Assembly: GCF_016908975.1 (NCBI RefSeq)
Contig: NZ_JAFBEX010000008.1
Span: 1-64,000 of the forward strand
DNA from: Neobacillus cucumis
GTDB taxonomy: Bacteria > Bacillota > Bacilli > Bacillales > Cytobacillaceae
Length of the DNA: 64,000 bases
Direction: 5' to 3'
Position numbers and translations under genes: made by a program. Positions 28,411 to 38,260 of this stretch are shown piece by piece. The notes beneath the pieces were generated by a model. The model did no database searches and was not told the DNA's origin. It saw nothing but the letters and a program-made list of their open reading frames with translations. How positions within the stretch are numbered: the first letter of the stretch is position 1; each line of letters starts with the position of its first letter.

Positions 28411-29171
28411 TTATTTGCTCATTTGGTCATACATCGAGAACATCGGCATCAATATCGACATAACTATGTCCCCGACGACTCCGGCCAAAAGACAATCATG
28501 ATCGGCTCACTTAAGGATTTTAATCGGTTAGTTACACAAATGATTATGATTAGTGAGGGGACAGGAGCATTTGATGCGATGCTGGCAAAGATTTCGGAAT
28601 TTTATGAAAAAGAAGTGGATACTGGCACAGACGGTGGAAAGGCCCAATGGGCAAGCATCGGCTCGGTCATCGATCTACCCTTTTCCAACGAGTCACGTGA
28701 TTCCCGAATTACCTTTGAAATCACTTCATTTTCAACAACCTTTTCGACAATTGACATCGCCTTGAGAGTGGGGGCGGAACTTGAGAACAATGTACTAAGT
28801 GTCCTCATCATTCAGGCTAATTGAGTCTTTTGAACCATTTCCCCAAATATCGGCATTTTTAATGTAACTACATCTAATAATGCACGTTTAAGTCCCTTGC
28901 TCTCGGTTTGGGCTGCAAAGACAGCTTTTACCTCTACAATGGTGACTCCTGCCTTTAGCAAGGTCGCAAATTGCCGCAAATAAATGACAAAATCCTGCAT
29001 TTTGTCGGGATTCCCAAAAGAAAGTTCCATTGTCATCAGGGTCTTTAGGACTTCCGACATTTCAACGACCCGAACACCATCATCTTTCAGCTTTACCATG
29101 GCCTCACGACGGGATGCGGCCGTAATCACGCCCTGCTCTTTCCCGCGCTTTTCTCCCAATAAGCTGACCAT
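28411..29171 (-). pseudogene. pilC (GspF family) pseudogene with internal microinversion
   Basis: From right to left on the minus strand: GVITAASRREAMVKL (N terminus), FVIYLRQFATLLKAGV, then a jump after LKRALLDV to KMPIFGEMVQKTQLA (about 130 residues missing), an in-frame TGA at about 28813, RTLSTLFSSSAPTLKAM, and AHWAFPP. The next segment, LVTQMIMISEGTGAFDAM...EFYEKEVDTGTD, is on the plus strand at 28528-28631. The minus strand resumes with LKSLSEPIMIVF and, after a frameshift, VMSILMPMFSMYDQMSK and a stop at 28411. Flipping 28528-28631 restores a continuous GspF reading. Confidence 0.88.
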
Positions 29172-29192
29172 TTCTTCTTCTTCTAAAATGTA

Positions 29193-29427
29193 TGTACACG
29201 GGAATTTATATATTGATAATAGTAAAACGGTAGATAGTTCAAGCAGTTTTTTAGTACTAGGTAAGGTATATCTAAAAAATAATTCCAATTTCTATGTAGA
29301 GGTTGCCGGAGAAGGAAATACGAATCTTGATACATTCAAAAAACAGTGCAGAACATATGTTCATACTTCTTTCCAAATAAATTGGGGTAATAATGTGTCC
29401 CCTATAATCAATAATGTAGATTATTAA
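29193..29427 (+). pseudogene. Plus-strand C-terminal protein fragment beside pilC
   Basis: An open frame reads KMYVHGNLYIDNSKTVD, SFLVLGKVYLKNNSNFYVE and ends SPIINNVDY at a TAA. The alternating pattern resembles the beta-rich C-terminal part of pilus-operon or surface proteins. It lacks a start, a ribosome site and an N terminus, and abuts the pilC N terminus in the opposite orientation. It was probably brought here by the rearrangement that removed pilB and pilT. No family is assigned. Confidence 0.5.
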
Positions 29428-29429
29428 AA

Positions 29430-29468
29430 AAGAGGTATGACAAAGGGAATCTCCGTTGTCATACCTCT
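29430..29468. terminator. Terminator after folC (bidirectional)
   Basis: AGAGGTATGACAA and TTGTCATACCTCT form a perfect 13-base stem with a T/A-rich flank on both sides, 16 bases after the folC stop. Confidence 0.9.
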
Positions 29469-29483
29469 CTTTATATATTTTCT

Positions 29484-30791
29484 CTACATATTTTTACAAA
29501 TAACAGGTTTCGCTTCTGCAATATAATAGAGAGAACCGGTAACTACTAACATCTCGTCAGACCCCAGCTTTTTTATTTTTCCCAACAGATAGGACTGCCA
29601 ATCCTCCACTGCCAATTTGTTTGCCGAATGGCTTATTTGGTATAATTCCTCGGCTTTAGCAGCACGAGGAAAATCAAAGCTGACAAATGATATTTGATCT
29701 GCTATCCCGTCTAACATAGCAATCATTTCATCCAATTTCTTATCCCGTAAGGCAGCAAAAACGATCTGAATACGGCGGTCACTATATCTGCTAGACAACT
29801 CATGGACTAAGGCAGTAATCCCTTCTTGATTATGAGCTCCATCAATAATCACCATCGGATTTTCCGAAAGGATTTCCAATCTTCCTGGCCAATATGCTTC
29901 TTTTAGCCCTTTTCGAATCGCTTGTTCGGTTACTTGGAAGCCCGCTTGATTTACATAATCAGCGGCAAGTACAGCAAGAGTGGCATTCTCCGTTTGATGC
30001 TGTCCGATCATACTAATCTCAAGCTCTTCCAAGGATAAAGATTGCGATTTTAAGGCGAAAAGTTCACCTCTAGCAATCGATTCATGTCCGGAAATCTGAA
30101 ATTCTTCATTTAATCTGAAAATGGGGGCAGACTTCTTTTCTGCCACTTCCTCAATCACCTTTAAGGCACCCGGGTGTTTCACCGCCGTAAAAATCGGTGT
30201 GTTATTCTTAATAATCCCTGCTTTTTCGAAAGCAATCTCCTCATAGGTATCACCAAGGATATTAGTATGGTCTAAACCAATGTTCGTAATAATCGAAGCC
30301 AATGGTTGGATAATATTTGTTGAATCAAACCGGCCACCCAGCCCTACTTCAAAAATAACGATGTCGATATTCTTTGCATGTGCGAAATAATAAAAAGCCA
30401 TTGCCGTAATCACTTCGAACTCTGTAGGTCCACCTAATTCGGTTCCCTCTAATTCATCTGCGAGCGGCTTAATGACATTGGTTAGTTCTAATATTTCCGC
30501 ATCACTAATGGGTTTTCCGTTAACACTGATTCGTTCATTAAATTGTTCAATATACGGTGAAGTAAACGTTCCAACCGTGTAACCAGCCGCCTGAAGGATC
30601 GACCTTAAAAAGGTGACGGTGGAGCCTTTGCCATTCGTCCCGCCGACATGGACCGCCTTGATTTTCTTCTCCGGAGAGCCGAGCTTCTCCATCATCCATT
30701 CCATTCGTGTTAAACCGGGTTTAATCCCTAATCTTAATCTCCCATGAATCCAGTCGAGGGCTTCTTGATAAGTTGTAAACAATTTGTACAC
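29484..30791 (-). CDS. folC: Folylpolyglutamate/dihydrofolate synthase FolC
   Basis: A Mur ligase-like enzyme that adds glutamate to folates. The 435-aa product has the P-loop HVGGTNGKGSTVTFL (about 48), the FTSPY segment, GLGGRFDSTN, and the C-terminal IIDGAHNQEG motif. The start is a GTG at 30791, or a TTG at 30782 which is better placed after AAGGGGTG. It follows valS by about 50 bases, probably cotranscribed. Confidence 0.95.
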   Translation of the reverse strand: MYKLFTTYQEALDWIHGRLRLGIKPGLTRMEWMMEKLGSPEKKIKAVHVGGTNGKGSTVTFLRSILQAAGYTVGTFTSPYIEQFNERISVNGKPISDAEILELTNVIKPLADELEGTELGGPTEFEVITAMAFYYFAHAKNIDIVIFEVGLGGRFDSTNIIQPLASIITNIGLDHTNILGDTYEEIAFEKAGIIKNNTPIFTAVKHPGALKVIEEVAEKKSAPIFRLNEEFQISGHESIARGELFALKSQSLSLEELEISMIGQHQTENATLAVLAADYVNQAGFQVTEQAIRKGLKEAYWPGRLEILSENPMVIIDGAHNQEGITALVHELSSRYSDRRIQIVFAALRDKKLDEMIAMLDGIADQISFVSFDFPRAAKAEELYQISHSANKLAVEDWQSYLLGKIKKLGSDEMLVVTGSLYYIAEAKPVICKNM

Positions 30792-30842
30792 CCCTTTTAT
30801 GTAAGCGAGACGAACCCAGATTGGAATTCGTCTCGCAAATTT

Positions 30843-33485
30843 TTATCCTCTTAACTCTTTAATACGAGCTTCGACCGTATCTCTTTTTTCTAGATAATCT
30901 TTTTCTTTTGCTCGTTCCTCTGCTACCACACTTTCAGGGGCTTTTTTCATAAAGCCTTCGTTGCCTAGTTTCTTCTGAACACGTTCAACCTCTTTATTTA
31001 AGCGATCTAGTTCTTTATTCAGACGGGCAATTTCTTCGTCAATGTTAATTAAACCTTCAAGTGGGAGAATGATTTCTAAGCCGGTCACAACAGCTGTCAT
31101 TGCTTTTTCAGGCACTTCAATGTCAATACCTATTTGTAATTCTTCTGGATTACAGAAGCGCTCAATATAGCTGCGGTTAGTTTCCACTGCTTTTAGAATA
31201 GATTCATCCTTTGCTTTGACAAGCATTTTAATCTTTTTGCTTAATGGTGTATTCACTTCAGCTCGAATATTACGGACCGCACGGATCATTTCAACCAACA
31301 GCTTCATTTCTTGGGCAGCTTGGTCATCTGTTAATTCTGGTTTTACCACCGGCCATGCAGCAGTTGTGATGGATTCTCCAGCATGCGGCAGGTTCTGCCA
31401 AATTTCCTCCGTGATAAATGGCATGAATGGATGTAACAAACGCATCGTATTGTCTAACACATAGGCAAGGATCGAACGAGTCGTTTTCTTCGCTGCTTCA
31501 TCTTCCCCATAAAGTGGAAGCTTCGCCATCTCAATATACCAATCACAGAAGTCATCCCAGATAAAGTTATATAAAGCACGACCCACTTCACCGAATTCAT
31601 AGCGTTCAGATAATCTTGTGACATGCTCAATTGTTTCATTTAAGCGGGTTAAGATCCACTTATCGGCAACTGATTTTTCACCACTGAAATCAATTTCTTC
31701 ATATGTTAAGCCATCCATATTCATTAACGCAAAGCGGGAAGCATTCCAAATTTTATTGGCAAAATTCCAAGTAGACTCTACTTTTTCAAAGCTGAAACGT
31801 AAATCCTGACCTGGTGAGCTGCCAGTAGATAAGAAGTAACGTAGGGCATCGGCACCGTATTTCGCAATGACATCCATTGGATCAACACCATTGCCAAGTG
31901 ACTTACTCATCTTACGTCCCTGCTCATCACGAACGAGACCGTGAATGAGAACATCTTTGAATGGGCGTTCCCCTGTGAACTCGACACTTTGGAAAATCAT
32001 CCGTGAAACCCAGAAGAAGATGATGTCATAGCCTGTTACGAGCGCATCGGTTGGGAAGTAACGCTTATAATCAGCTGCCTCTTGGTTTGGCCAGCCCATC
32101 GTCGAGAACGGCCATAAGGCAGAACTGAACCATGTATCCAATACGTCTTTATCCTGTTCCCAGTTTTCAGCATCTGCCGGTGCTTCCGTACCTACGTACA
32201 CTTCACCTGTTTCCTTGTGGTACCAAGCCGGGATTCGGTGGCCCCACCAAAGCTGTCTGGAAATACACCAGTCGCGGATATTTTCCATCCAACGCAGGTA
32301 TGTTTTTTCAAATCGGTCTGGAACAAAGTTTACTTTATTTTCTTTGTCTTGAAGCGCAATCGCTTCGTCTGCGAGCGGCTGCATTTTTACGAACCATTGT
32401 GTAGAAAGATATGGTTCCACAACTGCACCGCTGCGTTCAGAGTGACCAACTGAATGCATATGTTCCTCAATTTTGAAAAGAACACCTTGTTCTTGCAGGT
32501 CTTTGACAATTTGCTTGCGGCATTCGAAACGGTCTAAGCCTTGGTACTTGCCAGCTTTTGCATTCATCGAACCATCTTCGTTCATGACAAGGACACGCTC
32601 TAAGTTGTGGCGGTTCCCCACTTCAAAGTCATTTGGATCATGAGCAGGCGTAATTTTTACAGCCCCTGACCCAAATTCCATATCCACATAATCATCGCCG
32701 ACAATTGGGATTTCCCGTCCAACGATTGGCAGGATCACATTTTTGCCGATTAAATGCTTGTAACGTTCATCTTCCGGATGGACGGCAACAGCAGTATCTC
32801 CAAGCATCGTTTCCGGTCGAGTGGTGGCAACTTCAATAGAGCCAGAACCATCTGCAAGCGGATAGTTCATATGATAGAACGCCCCTTGAACATCCTTGTA
32901 AATAACCTCGATATCAGATAGAGCCGTTTTAGTGGATGGATCCCAGTTAATAATGTATTCACCGCGATAGATTAAGCCTTTTTTATAAAGGGTGACAAAT
33001 ACTTCTTTAACGGCATCTGATAGCCCCTCATCAAGTGTGAAACGCTCACGGGTATAATCAAGACCTAAGCCTAGTTTCGCCCACTGCTGGCGGATATGGG
33101 ACGCATATTCTTCCTTCCACTTCCATGTTTCTTCAACGAATTTTTCTCGACCTAAATCATAGCGGTTTTTGCCTTCGTTCCGAAGTTTTTCTTCCACCTT
33201 TGCTTGAGTAGCAATACCTGCATGATCCATACCAGGCAGCCAGAGGACATCATAGCCTTGCATCCGTTTCATCCGTGTCAAAATATCTTGCAGAGTTGTA
33301 TCCCATGCATGACCTAAGTGAAGCTTTCCGGTAACGTTTGGCGGCGGGATTACGATGGTGTACGGCTGTTTACCTTCATCGTCCTTTGCTTCAAAAAATT
33401 TACCCTGCAGCCACCATTCATAACGACCCTTTTCAATCGTTTGCGGATCGTACTTAGTCGGCATTGTTAATTCCTTTGTTTCCAT
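30843..33485 (-). CDS. valS: Valyl-tRNA synthetase
   Basis: A class I synthetase charging tRNA-Val, with an editing domain. The 880-aa product has the HIGH-type [15 protein letters not shown], the CP1 editing domain ([14 protein letters not shown]), KMSKS in [14 protein letters not shown], and a C-terminal coiled coil ([19 protein letters not shown]). ATG at 33485 has GGAGG upstream and starts [13 protein letters not shown]; the longer frame runs into the T-box leader and is rejected. Expression is controlled by the T-box. Confidence 0.98.
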   Translation of the reverse strand: METKELTMPTKYDPQTIEKGRYEWWLQGKFFEAKDDEGKQPYTIVIPPPNVTGKLHLGHAWDTTLQDILTRMKRMQGYDVLWLPGMDHAGIATQAKVEEKLRNEGKNRYDLGREKFVEETWKWKEEYASHIRQQWAKLGLGLDYTRERFTLDEGLSDAVKEVFVTLYKKGLIYRGEYIINWDPSTKTALSDIEVIYKDVQGAFYHMNYPLADGSGSIEVATTRPETMLGDTAVAVHPEDERYKHLIGKNVILPIVGREIPIVGDDYVDMEFGSGAVKITPAHDPNDFEVGNRHNLERVLVMNEDGSMNAKAGKYQGLDRFECRKQIVKDLQEQGVLFKIEEHMHSVGHSERSGAVVEPYLSTQWFVKMQPLADEAIALQDKENKVNFVPDRFEKTYLRWMENIRDWCISRQLWWGHRIPAWYHKETGEVYVGTEAPADAENWEQDKDVLDTWFSSALWPFSTMGWPNQEAADYKRYFPTDALVTGYDIIFFWVSRMIFQSVEFTGERPFKDVLIHGLVRDEQGRKMSKSLGNGVDPMDVIAKYGADALRYFLSTGSSPGQDLRFSFEKVESTWNFANKIWNASRFALMNMDGLTYEEIDFSGEKSVADKWILTRLNETIEHVTRLSERYEFGEVGRALYNFIWDDFCDWYIEMAKLPLYGEDEAAKKTTRSILAYVLDNTMRLLHPFMPFITEEIWQNLPHAGESITTAAWPVVKPELTDDQAAQEMKLLVEMIRAVRNIRAEVNTPLSKKIKMLVKAKDESILKAVETNRSYIERFCNPEELQIGIDIEVPEKAMTAVVTGLEIILPLEGLINIDEEIARLNKELDRLNKEVERVQKKLGNEGFMKKAPESVVAEERAKEKDYLEKRDTVEARIKELRG

Positions 33486-33518
33486 TTTATATCCTCCTTC
33501 AAAAAATCCGGTTAACAC

Positions 33519-33784
33519 AAAAAACTCCAATCGTCTTATAAAAGGACGAATGGAGTTTGCTTCGCGGTACCACCTTTTTTCCAATCTTAAAAACTAAGAT
33601 TGGCTCTTAACAAAGATAACGGATCTTCTCCGTCTTCCACTACTAAGATTTCTCCGTTCGCAGAAGAAGCTCATGGGCGACCTTCCAATGTTCCTCTTAG
33701 GAAATCTTCCAGCTACTGATTTCCCTCTCTTCAAGCAGGCGTGCATTGTACTCTTCCCTGTCGTTGCTTTCATGTTCAATTCTA
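33519..33784 (-). ncRNA. T-box leader of valS
   Basis: The minus strand carries the T-box core AGGTGGTACCGCG (33563-33575). A terminator follows, ACTCCATTCGTCC...GACGATTGGAGT plus six T (33519-33556), which competes with the antiterminator. The roughly 200-base stem I region upstream includes GGAAATCAGTAGCTGGAAGA. Uncharged tRNA-Val would favour read-through into valS. The specifier codon was not located with certainty. Confidence 0.95.
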
Positions 33785-33790
33785 TTGTTT

Positions 33791-33820
33791 ATACTACCCA
33801 AAAAAGGGGAGTGACGTCAA
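33791..33820 (-). promoter_or_regulatory. Promoter of the valS T-box transcript
   Basis: TTGACG (33815-33820) and TAGTAT (33791-33796) on the minus strand with 18-base spacing, a few bases before the T-box leader. Confidence 0.8.
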
Positions 33821-33935
33821 TCAGTCTGACCAAATTTTTTATTTTTATACTTTATGTAATTTTAATCGAACTTATATGGGCTAATAGAATATAAATAAAT
33901 AAATAAATATTGAAATAACTTAAGGGAGGGTCGAC

Positions 33936-34130
33936 ATGAAGCGTAATAAGTTCCACAAATATAAATACAGTCCCTGGTTTATTACTTCACGCAGGATTGC
34001 GGGGCAATTCATTGTTCCCTTTACCATCTTCCAATTTATTCGGACGCTGTTTTTACCGACCGTACTGGATGTTTTATTGTTAATGATTTTTCTAGTGATC
34101 GCTATTTCAATTTATTTAGACATTATTTAA
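33936..34130 (+). CDS. Small conserved-type membrane protein, 64 aa
   Basis: A basic N terminus (MKRNKFHKYKYSPWF) is followed by two hydrophobic segments (about 25-40 and 43-62). AAGGGAGGG lies seven bases before the ATG and a strong hairpin follows the stop, so expression is likely. It is one of few plus-strand genes here, convergent with ysxE. No function is recognised. Confidence 0.75.
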   Translation: MKRNKFHKYKYSPWFITSRRIAGQFIVPFTIFQFIRTLFLPTVLDVLLLMIFLVIAISIYLDII

Positions 34131-34172
34131 GGAGCCCAATGTGCAGGTTATGACTGCTGCTGGGCTCCTTCC
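34131..34172. terminator. Shared terminator of the 64-aa gene and ysxE
   Basis: GGAGCCCA and TGGGCTCC form an 8-base stem with an inner GCAG/CTGC pair, followed on the plus strand by TTCCTTTG. It overlaps the last codons of ysxE. Confidence 0.8.
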
Positions 34173-35188
34173 TTTGCTTGTTTGCGCTGGTTTTCAATTT
34201 CCGTCATCCGCATCACAACATATTCGGAATTTTTGATATGCCAAAAACGCTCCTGCAGCTGCCGGACAAATTTCATTTCATTCTTCCGTCCTTGTTTTTT
34301 ATAATAGCCTTCTACCACTTGCATAATCGGGACCGGCATGGCTAAATAGCTGCTAAATAATAATTTCTCATCCTCTTTATAAGGAAAATATTTAAAGTAA
34401 TGGTACACCCAATCGATGGCCGTGTCATTGCGCTTTGGTCTCGTATTTAATGCCCTTGATAAATAAGGAAGCAGATCATGGATAGGCGACCCATAACGCG
34501 CATTCTCAAAGTTAATAAAAAAACCGTACCCCCGGTCATCATACAGAAAATGCTCTGAGGATAATTTGCCATGGGTTATGACCATGCGTGCTTTTTCGTT
34601 CTCCTTGGTATTTTCGTACCATTCTTCAAATTTGGCTTTCGAAAAGCGCAGTGCCTGACTGATTTCGTTGTAGTATAAGCAATATAACAATTGAAAAGGG
34701 GACATATACGTTTTCTTTTCACATTCATCGATATACCCATCGAGAAATTCTTGTTGTTTCTCATACTGTTGAATTGTCTTTTCATAATGCTCCGTACGCT
34801 CTTCTTTGCTGACGGTCACTTCTTTGGCAGACAGGGTATGCAGTCTGGCTAATTCCCGAAATAGTTCATGATTTCGTTGATCACGGTTTTCTTTTTGGCC
34901 ATTGGGCATCCACGGCATTAAGTAATAAAGATTATTTTCATGTAAAACAGCATATCTTCCATCCATGGTTGGATAGATGGGGACGATGCGGTTAAAGCCT
35001 TTTTGATAGAGCAAGTGAACATGGCGGATAAAATCGGTCCCGGTTGTCGGAGGGATTTTTTTTAAGGCAAAGGTGCCTTTATTGGAATAAATCTTTTGAA
35101 CAATCCCGAAATCTTCTACAAAATAGGGCTCAACTAGATAATGCTGTAAAATCGGTGCCACCGTTTCTAATCGATTCATATCGCTCAT
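34148..35188 (-). CDS. ysxE: YsxE, CotS-family spore coat kinase-fold protein
   Basis: A 346-aa member of the CotS/CotI group with an aminoglycoside-phosphotransferase-like fold. The catalytic-loop region reads VITHGKLSSEHFLYDD and FINFENARYGSP; the usual HGD is replaced by HGK and DFD by NFE, so catalysis may be lost. In B. subtilis YsxE sits at the coat downstream of spoVID, as here (about 80 bases). It is probably mother-cell expressed with spoVID. Confidence 0.9.
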   Translation of the reverse strand: MSDMNRLETVAPILQHYLVEPYFVEDFGIVQKIYSNKGTFALKKIPPTTGTDFIRHVHLLYQKGFNRIVPIYPTMDGRYAVLHENNLYYLMPWMPNGQKENRDQRNHELFRELARLHTLSAKEVTVSKEERTEHYEKTIQQYEKQQEFLDGYIDECEKKTYMSPFQLLYCLYYNEISQALRFSKAKFEEWYENTKENEKARMVITHGKLSSEHFLYDDRGYGFFINFENARYGSPIHDLLPYLSRALNTRPKRNDTAIDWVYHYFKYFPYKEDEKLLFSSYLAMPVPIMQVVEGYYKKQGRKNEMKFVRQLQERFWHIKNSEYVVMRMTEIENQRKQAKEGAQQQS

Positions 35189-35270
35189 GAAATGTCATCT
35201 CACTTTCAAAGCGAAGTTATATTGAAGGAAATGAGCAGGTCCAAAAACCTGCTCATCTTGTAATCCATGG

Positions 35271-36407
35271 TTATTTTTTGGCTAATGTGCCCGGAATGTA
35301 CAGAACCTGACCTTCATATACATCTTGATTTAAATCAAGATTATTTTCACGAAGAAGGTTTGGTACTGAAACATCATAGCGGTCAGCTACACTGGCTACG
35401 GTATCCCCTTTTTGTACAATGCAGACCTTTAGTTTCGTTTGGGAGTTTCTTTCATCCTTACGGGCAAAGAACTCTGTTAATGTCATGCTTTTCTTTTTGG
35501 CGGTCTTTTTCTTTTTCTTTGGCGGTTCTTCCGATGAGGACGATGAACTTTCTTCACTTACTTCTGCAACCATCACTTCTTCATGATGCTGTGTTACATG
35601 CTCTTCCACTACGACTATTTCTTCAACCTTCGTTTCTTCTGGTTTGCTGGCTTCTTTTCTAGCCTCTTGGTAACCCCATGCAGGCACGTAATCTTCTTCT
35701 TCCTTAGCCTGTGGCTGGTAGTTGAACGTAGGAAATTTCGGTAAAATTTCAACAGGTTCTTCTTCTTCTTCCTGCGGCTTCCTTGCCTCTGCTTCAAATA
35801 AAAAATGGTTTTCAAAGCGGCTGTGAACGGCAGGCTGTTCTACCTCGATTTCTTCTTCCTCTTCATAACGGTGGAGAAGCTCATATTCTTCCTCTGCTTG
35901 TTGCACTACTTGTTCTTGTGCTTCTTGTTCTTGTGCTTCTTGTTCTTCTTCTTCCTGTGGCTGTTCAATTTGACTCGTTCCATATAACCCGCTAATTGTC
36001 AATTCTGCAGAAAGTTTCAGGCAGCTGCGTTCAGGGATTGAATAGTCAAATGATTCTACAAGGACGTCGATATCATAAATACTTTGAATCCGATTATTGG
36101 GAATCGTGATATCAACCGGGAAGCGGTGTGAAAATTCACAGCTCCCTTCCTCTTCCTTTTGAGCCACCCTCTCGACAAATTTCTGAGAGGTAAATCCTTC
36201 TTCTTCACTTGCAGCACTATCTTCGTAAGTTTTATATTCGCCAGTTAGTTCGAGCGAACCACGTATGGTTACGTACTGGTCGTTTTCCTGGATGGTGATG
36301 TCCGGGTCTAGAGAAATCGAAATAAGCTCTTCGACTTCCTGTCCTTTTCTAAACCACAATGACTCCTCCAAGGAAAATCGCAGGCACGATTGATTCTCTT
36401 GGGACAA
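35271..36407 (-). CDS. spoVID: SpoVID, spore coat encasement protein
   Basis: A mother-cell morphogenetic protein that drives coat encasement with SpoIVA and SafA. The 378-aa product has an N-terminal beta-rich domain (about 1-140), a long acidic Glu/Gln-rich middle (about 150-300, e.g. EEEEQEAQEQEAQEQ), a Ser-Lys stretch SSSSSEEPPKKKKK, and a C-terminal LysM domain (about 330-375; CIVQKGDTVASVADRYDVS). The start is TTG with GGAGGAG five bases upstream. SafA, its partner, is at 3.2-5.1 kb. Confidence 0.94.
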   Translation of the reverse strand: MSQENQSCLRFSLEESLWFRKGQEVEELISISLDPDITIQENDQYVTIRGSLELTGEYKTYEDSAASEEEGFTSQKFVERVAQKEEEGSCEFSHRFPVDITIPNNRIQSIYDIDVLVESFDYSIPERSCLKLSAELTISGLYGTSQIEQPQEEEEQEAQEQEAQEQVVQQAEEEYELLHRYEEEEEIEVEQPAVHSRFENHFLFEAEARKPQEEEEEPVEILPKFPTFNYQPQAKEEEDYVPAWGYQEARKEASKPEETKVEEIVVVEEHVTQHHEEVMVAEVSEESSSSSSEEPPKKKKKTAKKKSMTLTEFFARKDERNSQTKLKVCIVQKGDTVASVADRYDVSVPNLLRENNLDLNQDVYEGQVLYIPGTLAKK

Positions 36408-36545
36408 AGCGACTCCTCCTTTCGTATCCTATAAAGCAAAATCACTATGTCAATTACACTTTATGAGGGAGGTTTTTTAAATATGATAAAAATGCGATTG
36501 TGATATGAAAAAGAATTGTTGAAAGGGAACCATCTTTTGATGATT

Positions 36546-36870
36546 GGCTGATTTTTTAGGGAAGTGGCTCAGATTTTATTGGGATTGGCTCATTTTTTGG
36601 CAGGAGTGACCCCGATTCTATTGGGATTGGCTTATTTTTGGCAGGAGTTACCCCAATTCTATTGGGATTGGCTCATTTTTGACAGGAGTGACCCCGATTC
36701 TATTGGGATTGGCTCATTTTTTGGCAGGAGTGACCCCGATTCTATTGGGATTGGCTTATTTTTGGCAGGAGTGACCCCGATTCTATTGGGATTGGCTTAT
36801 TTTTCTACGGTTTTGGCTCATTTTTTTTCATAAATGGCTCATTTTTCAACTCGATTGGCTCATTTTCGAA
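36546..36870. repeat. Tandem 41-42-bp repeats, GGGATTGGCTCATTTTT vocabulary
   Basis: Between about 36575 and 36805 five near-identical 41-42-bp units read TATTGGGATTGGCTCATTTT plus TTGGCAGGAGTGACCCCGATTC. Degenerate GGCTCATTTTT words flank them on both sides. The unit resembles the words at 48990-49180. A plus-strand open frame through the repeats is a repeat translation with no ribosome site. It occupies the 541-bp spoVID-hemL gap. Confidence 0.9.
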
Positions 36871-36911
36871 GGATATTGGACTATTTACCATTAAATTACA
36901 AAAAATCACAT

Positions 36912-36940
36912 AAAAAAACACCCACTTTCCAAAGTGGGTG
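36912..36940 (-). terminator. Terminator of the hem operon
   Basis: CACCCACTTT and AAAGTGGGTG form a perfect 10-base stem, followed on the minus strand by TTTTTTTATG, about 10 bases after the hemL stop. Confidence 0.93.
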
Positions 36941-36948
36941 CAGGATAC

Positions 36949-38235
36949 TTATTTAAGTTTAGAAAAAGCAATCTCTGCTGCTTGAATTGTCTTAGCCAGA
37001 TCCTCATCAGAGTGCTCCGTTGATAGGAATAATCCTTCATATTGAGATGGAGGCAGGAATACTCCTTGATTAGCCATTTCACGATAATAGGCCGCAAAGA
37101 ATTCTAAGTTAGACGTCTTGGCCTTTTCATAGTTAATGACCGCTTCATTCGTGAAGAAGAAACCAATCATCGAACCAGCACGGTTAAAGCTAATAGGAAT
37201 CTCATATTTGTCAGCCGCTGCTTCGAAACCTTTTTGCAGAATATCTCCTTTTCGGATGAATTCCTGGTAATGCTCTGGAGTTAACTGGCTTAACGTTTCA
37301 TAGCCAGCCGTCATCGCAAGTGGGTTACCTGATAAGGTACCAGCCTGGTAAATTGGACCACTCGGAGCGATTCTCTGCATGATTTCCGCTTTACCGCCAT
37401 ATGCACCAACAGGAAGTCCGCCGCCAATAACCTTACCAAGACAGGTAAGATCAGGGGTAACATTGAAATAGCCCTGTGCACAATTATAGCCCACACGGAA
37501 GCCAGTCATAACCTCATCGAAAATAAGTAGAGAACCATTTGCGGTCGTCAGCTCACGGAGACCCTCTAAGAAGCCTGGAAGCGGTGGAACGAGGCCCATG
37601 TTTCCGGCAACAGGTTCAACGATAATACAGGCAATATCTTCGCCAAAGTGTTCAAAAGCATATTTGACACTTTCCAGATCATTGTATGGAACGGTAATCG
37701 TATTTTTGGCAATTCCCTCAGGAACACCAGGGCTGTCAGGCAATCCTAGAGTAGCCACACCAGAACCTGCTTTGATTAGTAATGAATCGCCATGGCCATG
37801 GTAACAGCCTTCAAACTTCAGAATTTTATTGCGGCCTGTATAGCCTCTTGCTAAGCGAAGGGCACTCATGGTTGCTTCTGTTCCGGAGTTAACCATTCTT
37901 ACCACTTCAATCGATGGCACACGCTCAATGACAAGTTGTGCTAATTTCGTTTCTAACACAGTTGGAGCGCCGAAGCTTGTCCCGAGTTCAGCTGTTTTTT
38001 TCAGTGCTTCAACGACACGGTCATTGGAGTGTCCTAAAATTAGCGGTCCCCATGAGAGTACATAATCAATATATTCATTGCCATCTATATCGTAAATTTT
38101 CGACCCTTTTCCTCTTTCCATAAAAATAGGGCTCATATTGACAGATTTAAAGGCACGAACCGGGCTGTTGACACCGCCAGGCATTAGGTTTTGGGCTTCT
38201 TTAAATGCTTCAATCGATTTCGTATACGAACGCAT
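36949..38235 (-). CDS. hemL: Glutamate-1-semialdehyde 2,1-aminomutase HemL
   Basis: A PLP enzyme converting glutamate-1-semialdehyde to 5-aminolevulinate. The 428-aa product has [12 protein letters not shown] at the N terminus, the [14 protein letters not shown] cofactor region, the [11 protein letters not shown] motif, and the PLP lysine in [17 protein letters not shown]. It is last in hemAXCDBL, with a strong terminator after it. Confidence 0.97.
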   Translation of the reverse strand: MRSYTKSIEAFKEAQNLMPGGVNSPVRAFKSVNMSPIFMERGKGSKIYDIDGNEYIDYVLSWGPLILGHSNDRVVEALKKTAELGTSFGAPTVLETKLAQLVIERVPSIEVVRMVNSGTEATMSALRLARGYTGRNKILKFEGCYHGHGDSLLIKAGSGVATLGLPDSPGVPEGIAKNTITVPYNDLESVKYAFEHFGEDIACIIVEPVAGNMGLVPPLPGFLEGLRELTTANGSLLIFDEVMTGFRVGYNCAQGYFNVTPDLTCLGKVIGGGLPVGAYGGKAEIMQRIAPSGPIYQAGTLSGNPLAMTAGYETLSQLTPEHYQEFIRKGDILQKGFEAAADKYEIPISFNRAGSMIGFFFTNEAVINYEKAKTSNLEFFAAYYREMANQGVFLPPSQYEGLFLSTEHSDEDLAKTIQAAEIAFSKLK

Positions 38236-38260
38236 TCTACTCCCTCATTTCAAATGTTGT

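Noticed and set aside
28423..28824. 133-codon plus-strand frame as an intact gene
   Set aside because: Only 28528-28631 is protein-like, and it is an inverted piece of pilC; the rest is antisense to pilC.
33486..33584. N-terminal extension of ValS
   Set aside because: It is translated from the T-box terminator region; the ribosome site and family alignment place the start at 33485.
33594..33894. Frames on both strands upstream of valS
   Set aside because: They fall within the T-box leader and promoter, whose RNA features explain the sequence.
36564..36833. 89-codon plus-strand frame rich in LLGLAYF motifs
   Set aside because: It is a translation of the 41-42-bp repeats, without a ribosome site.
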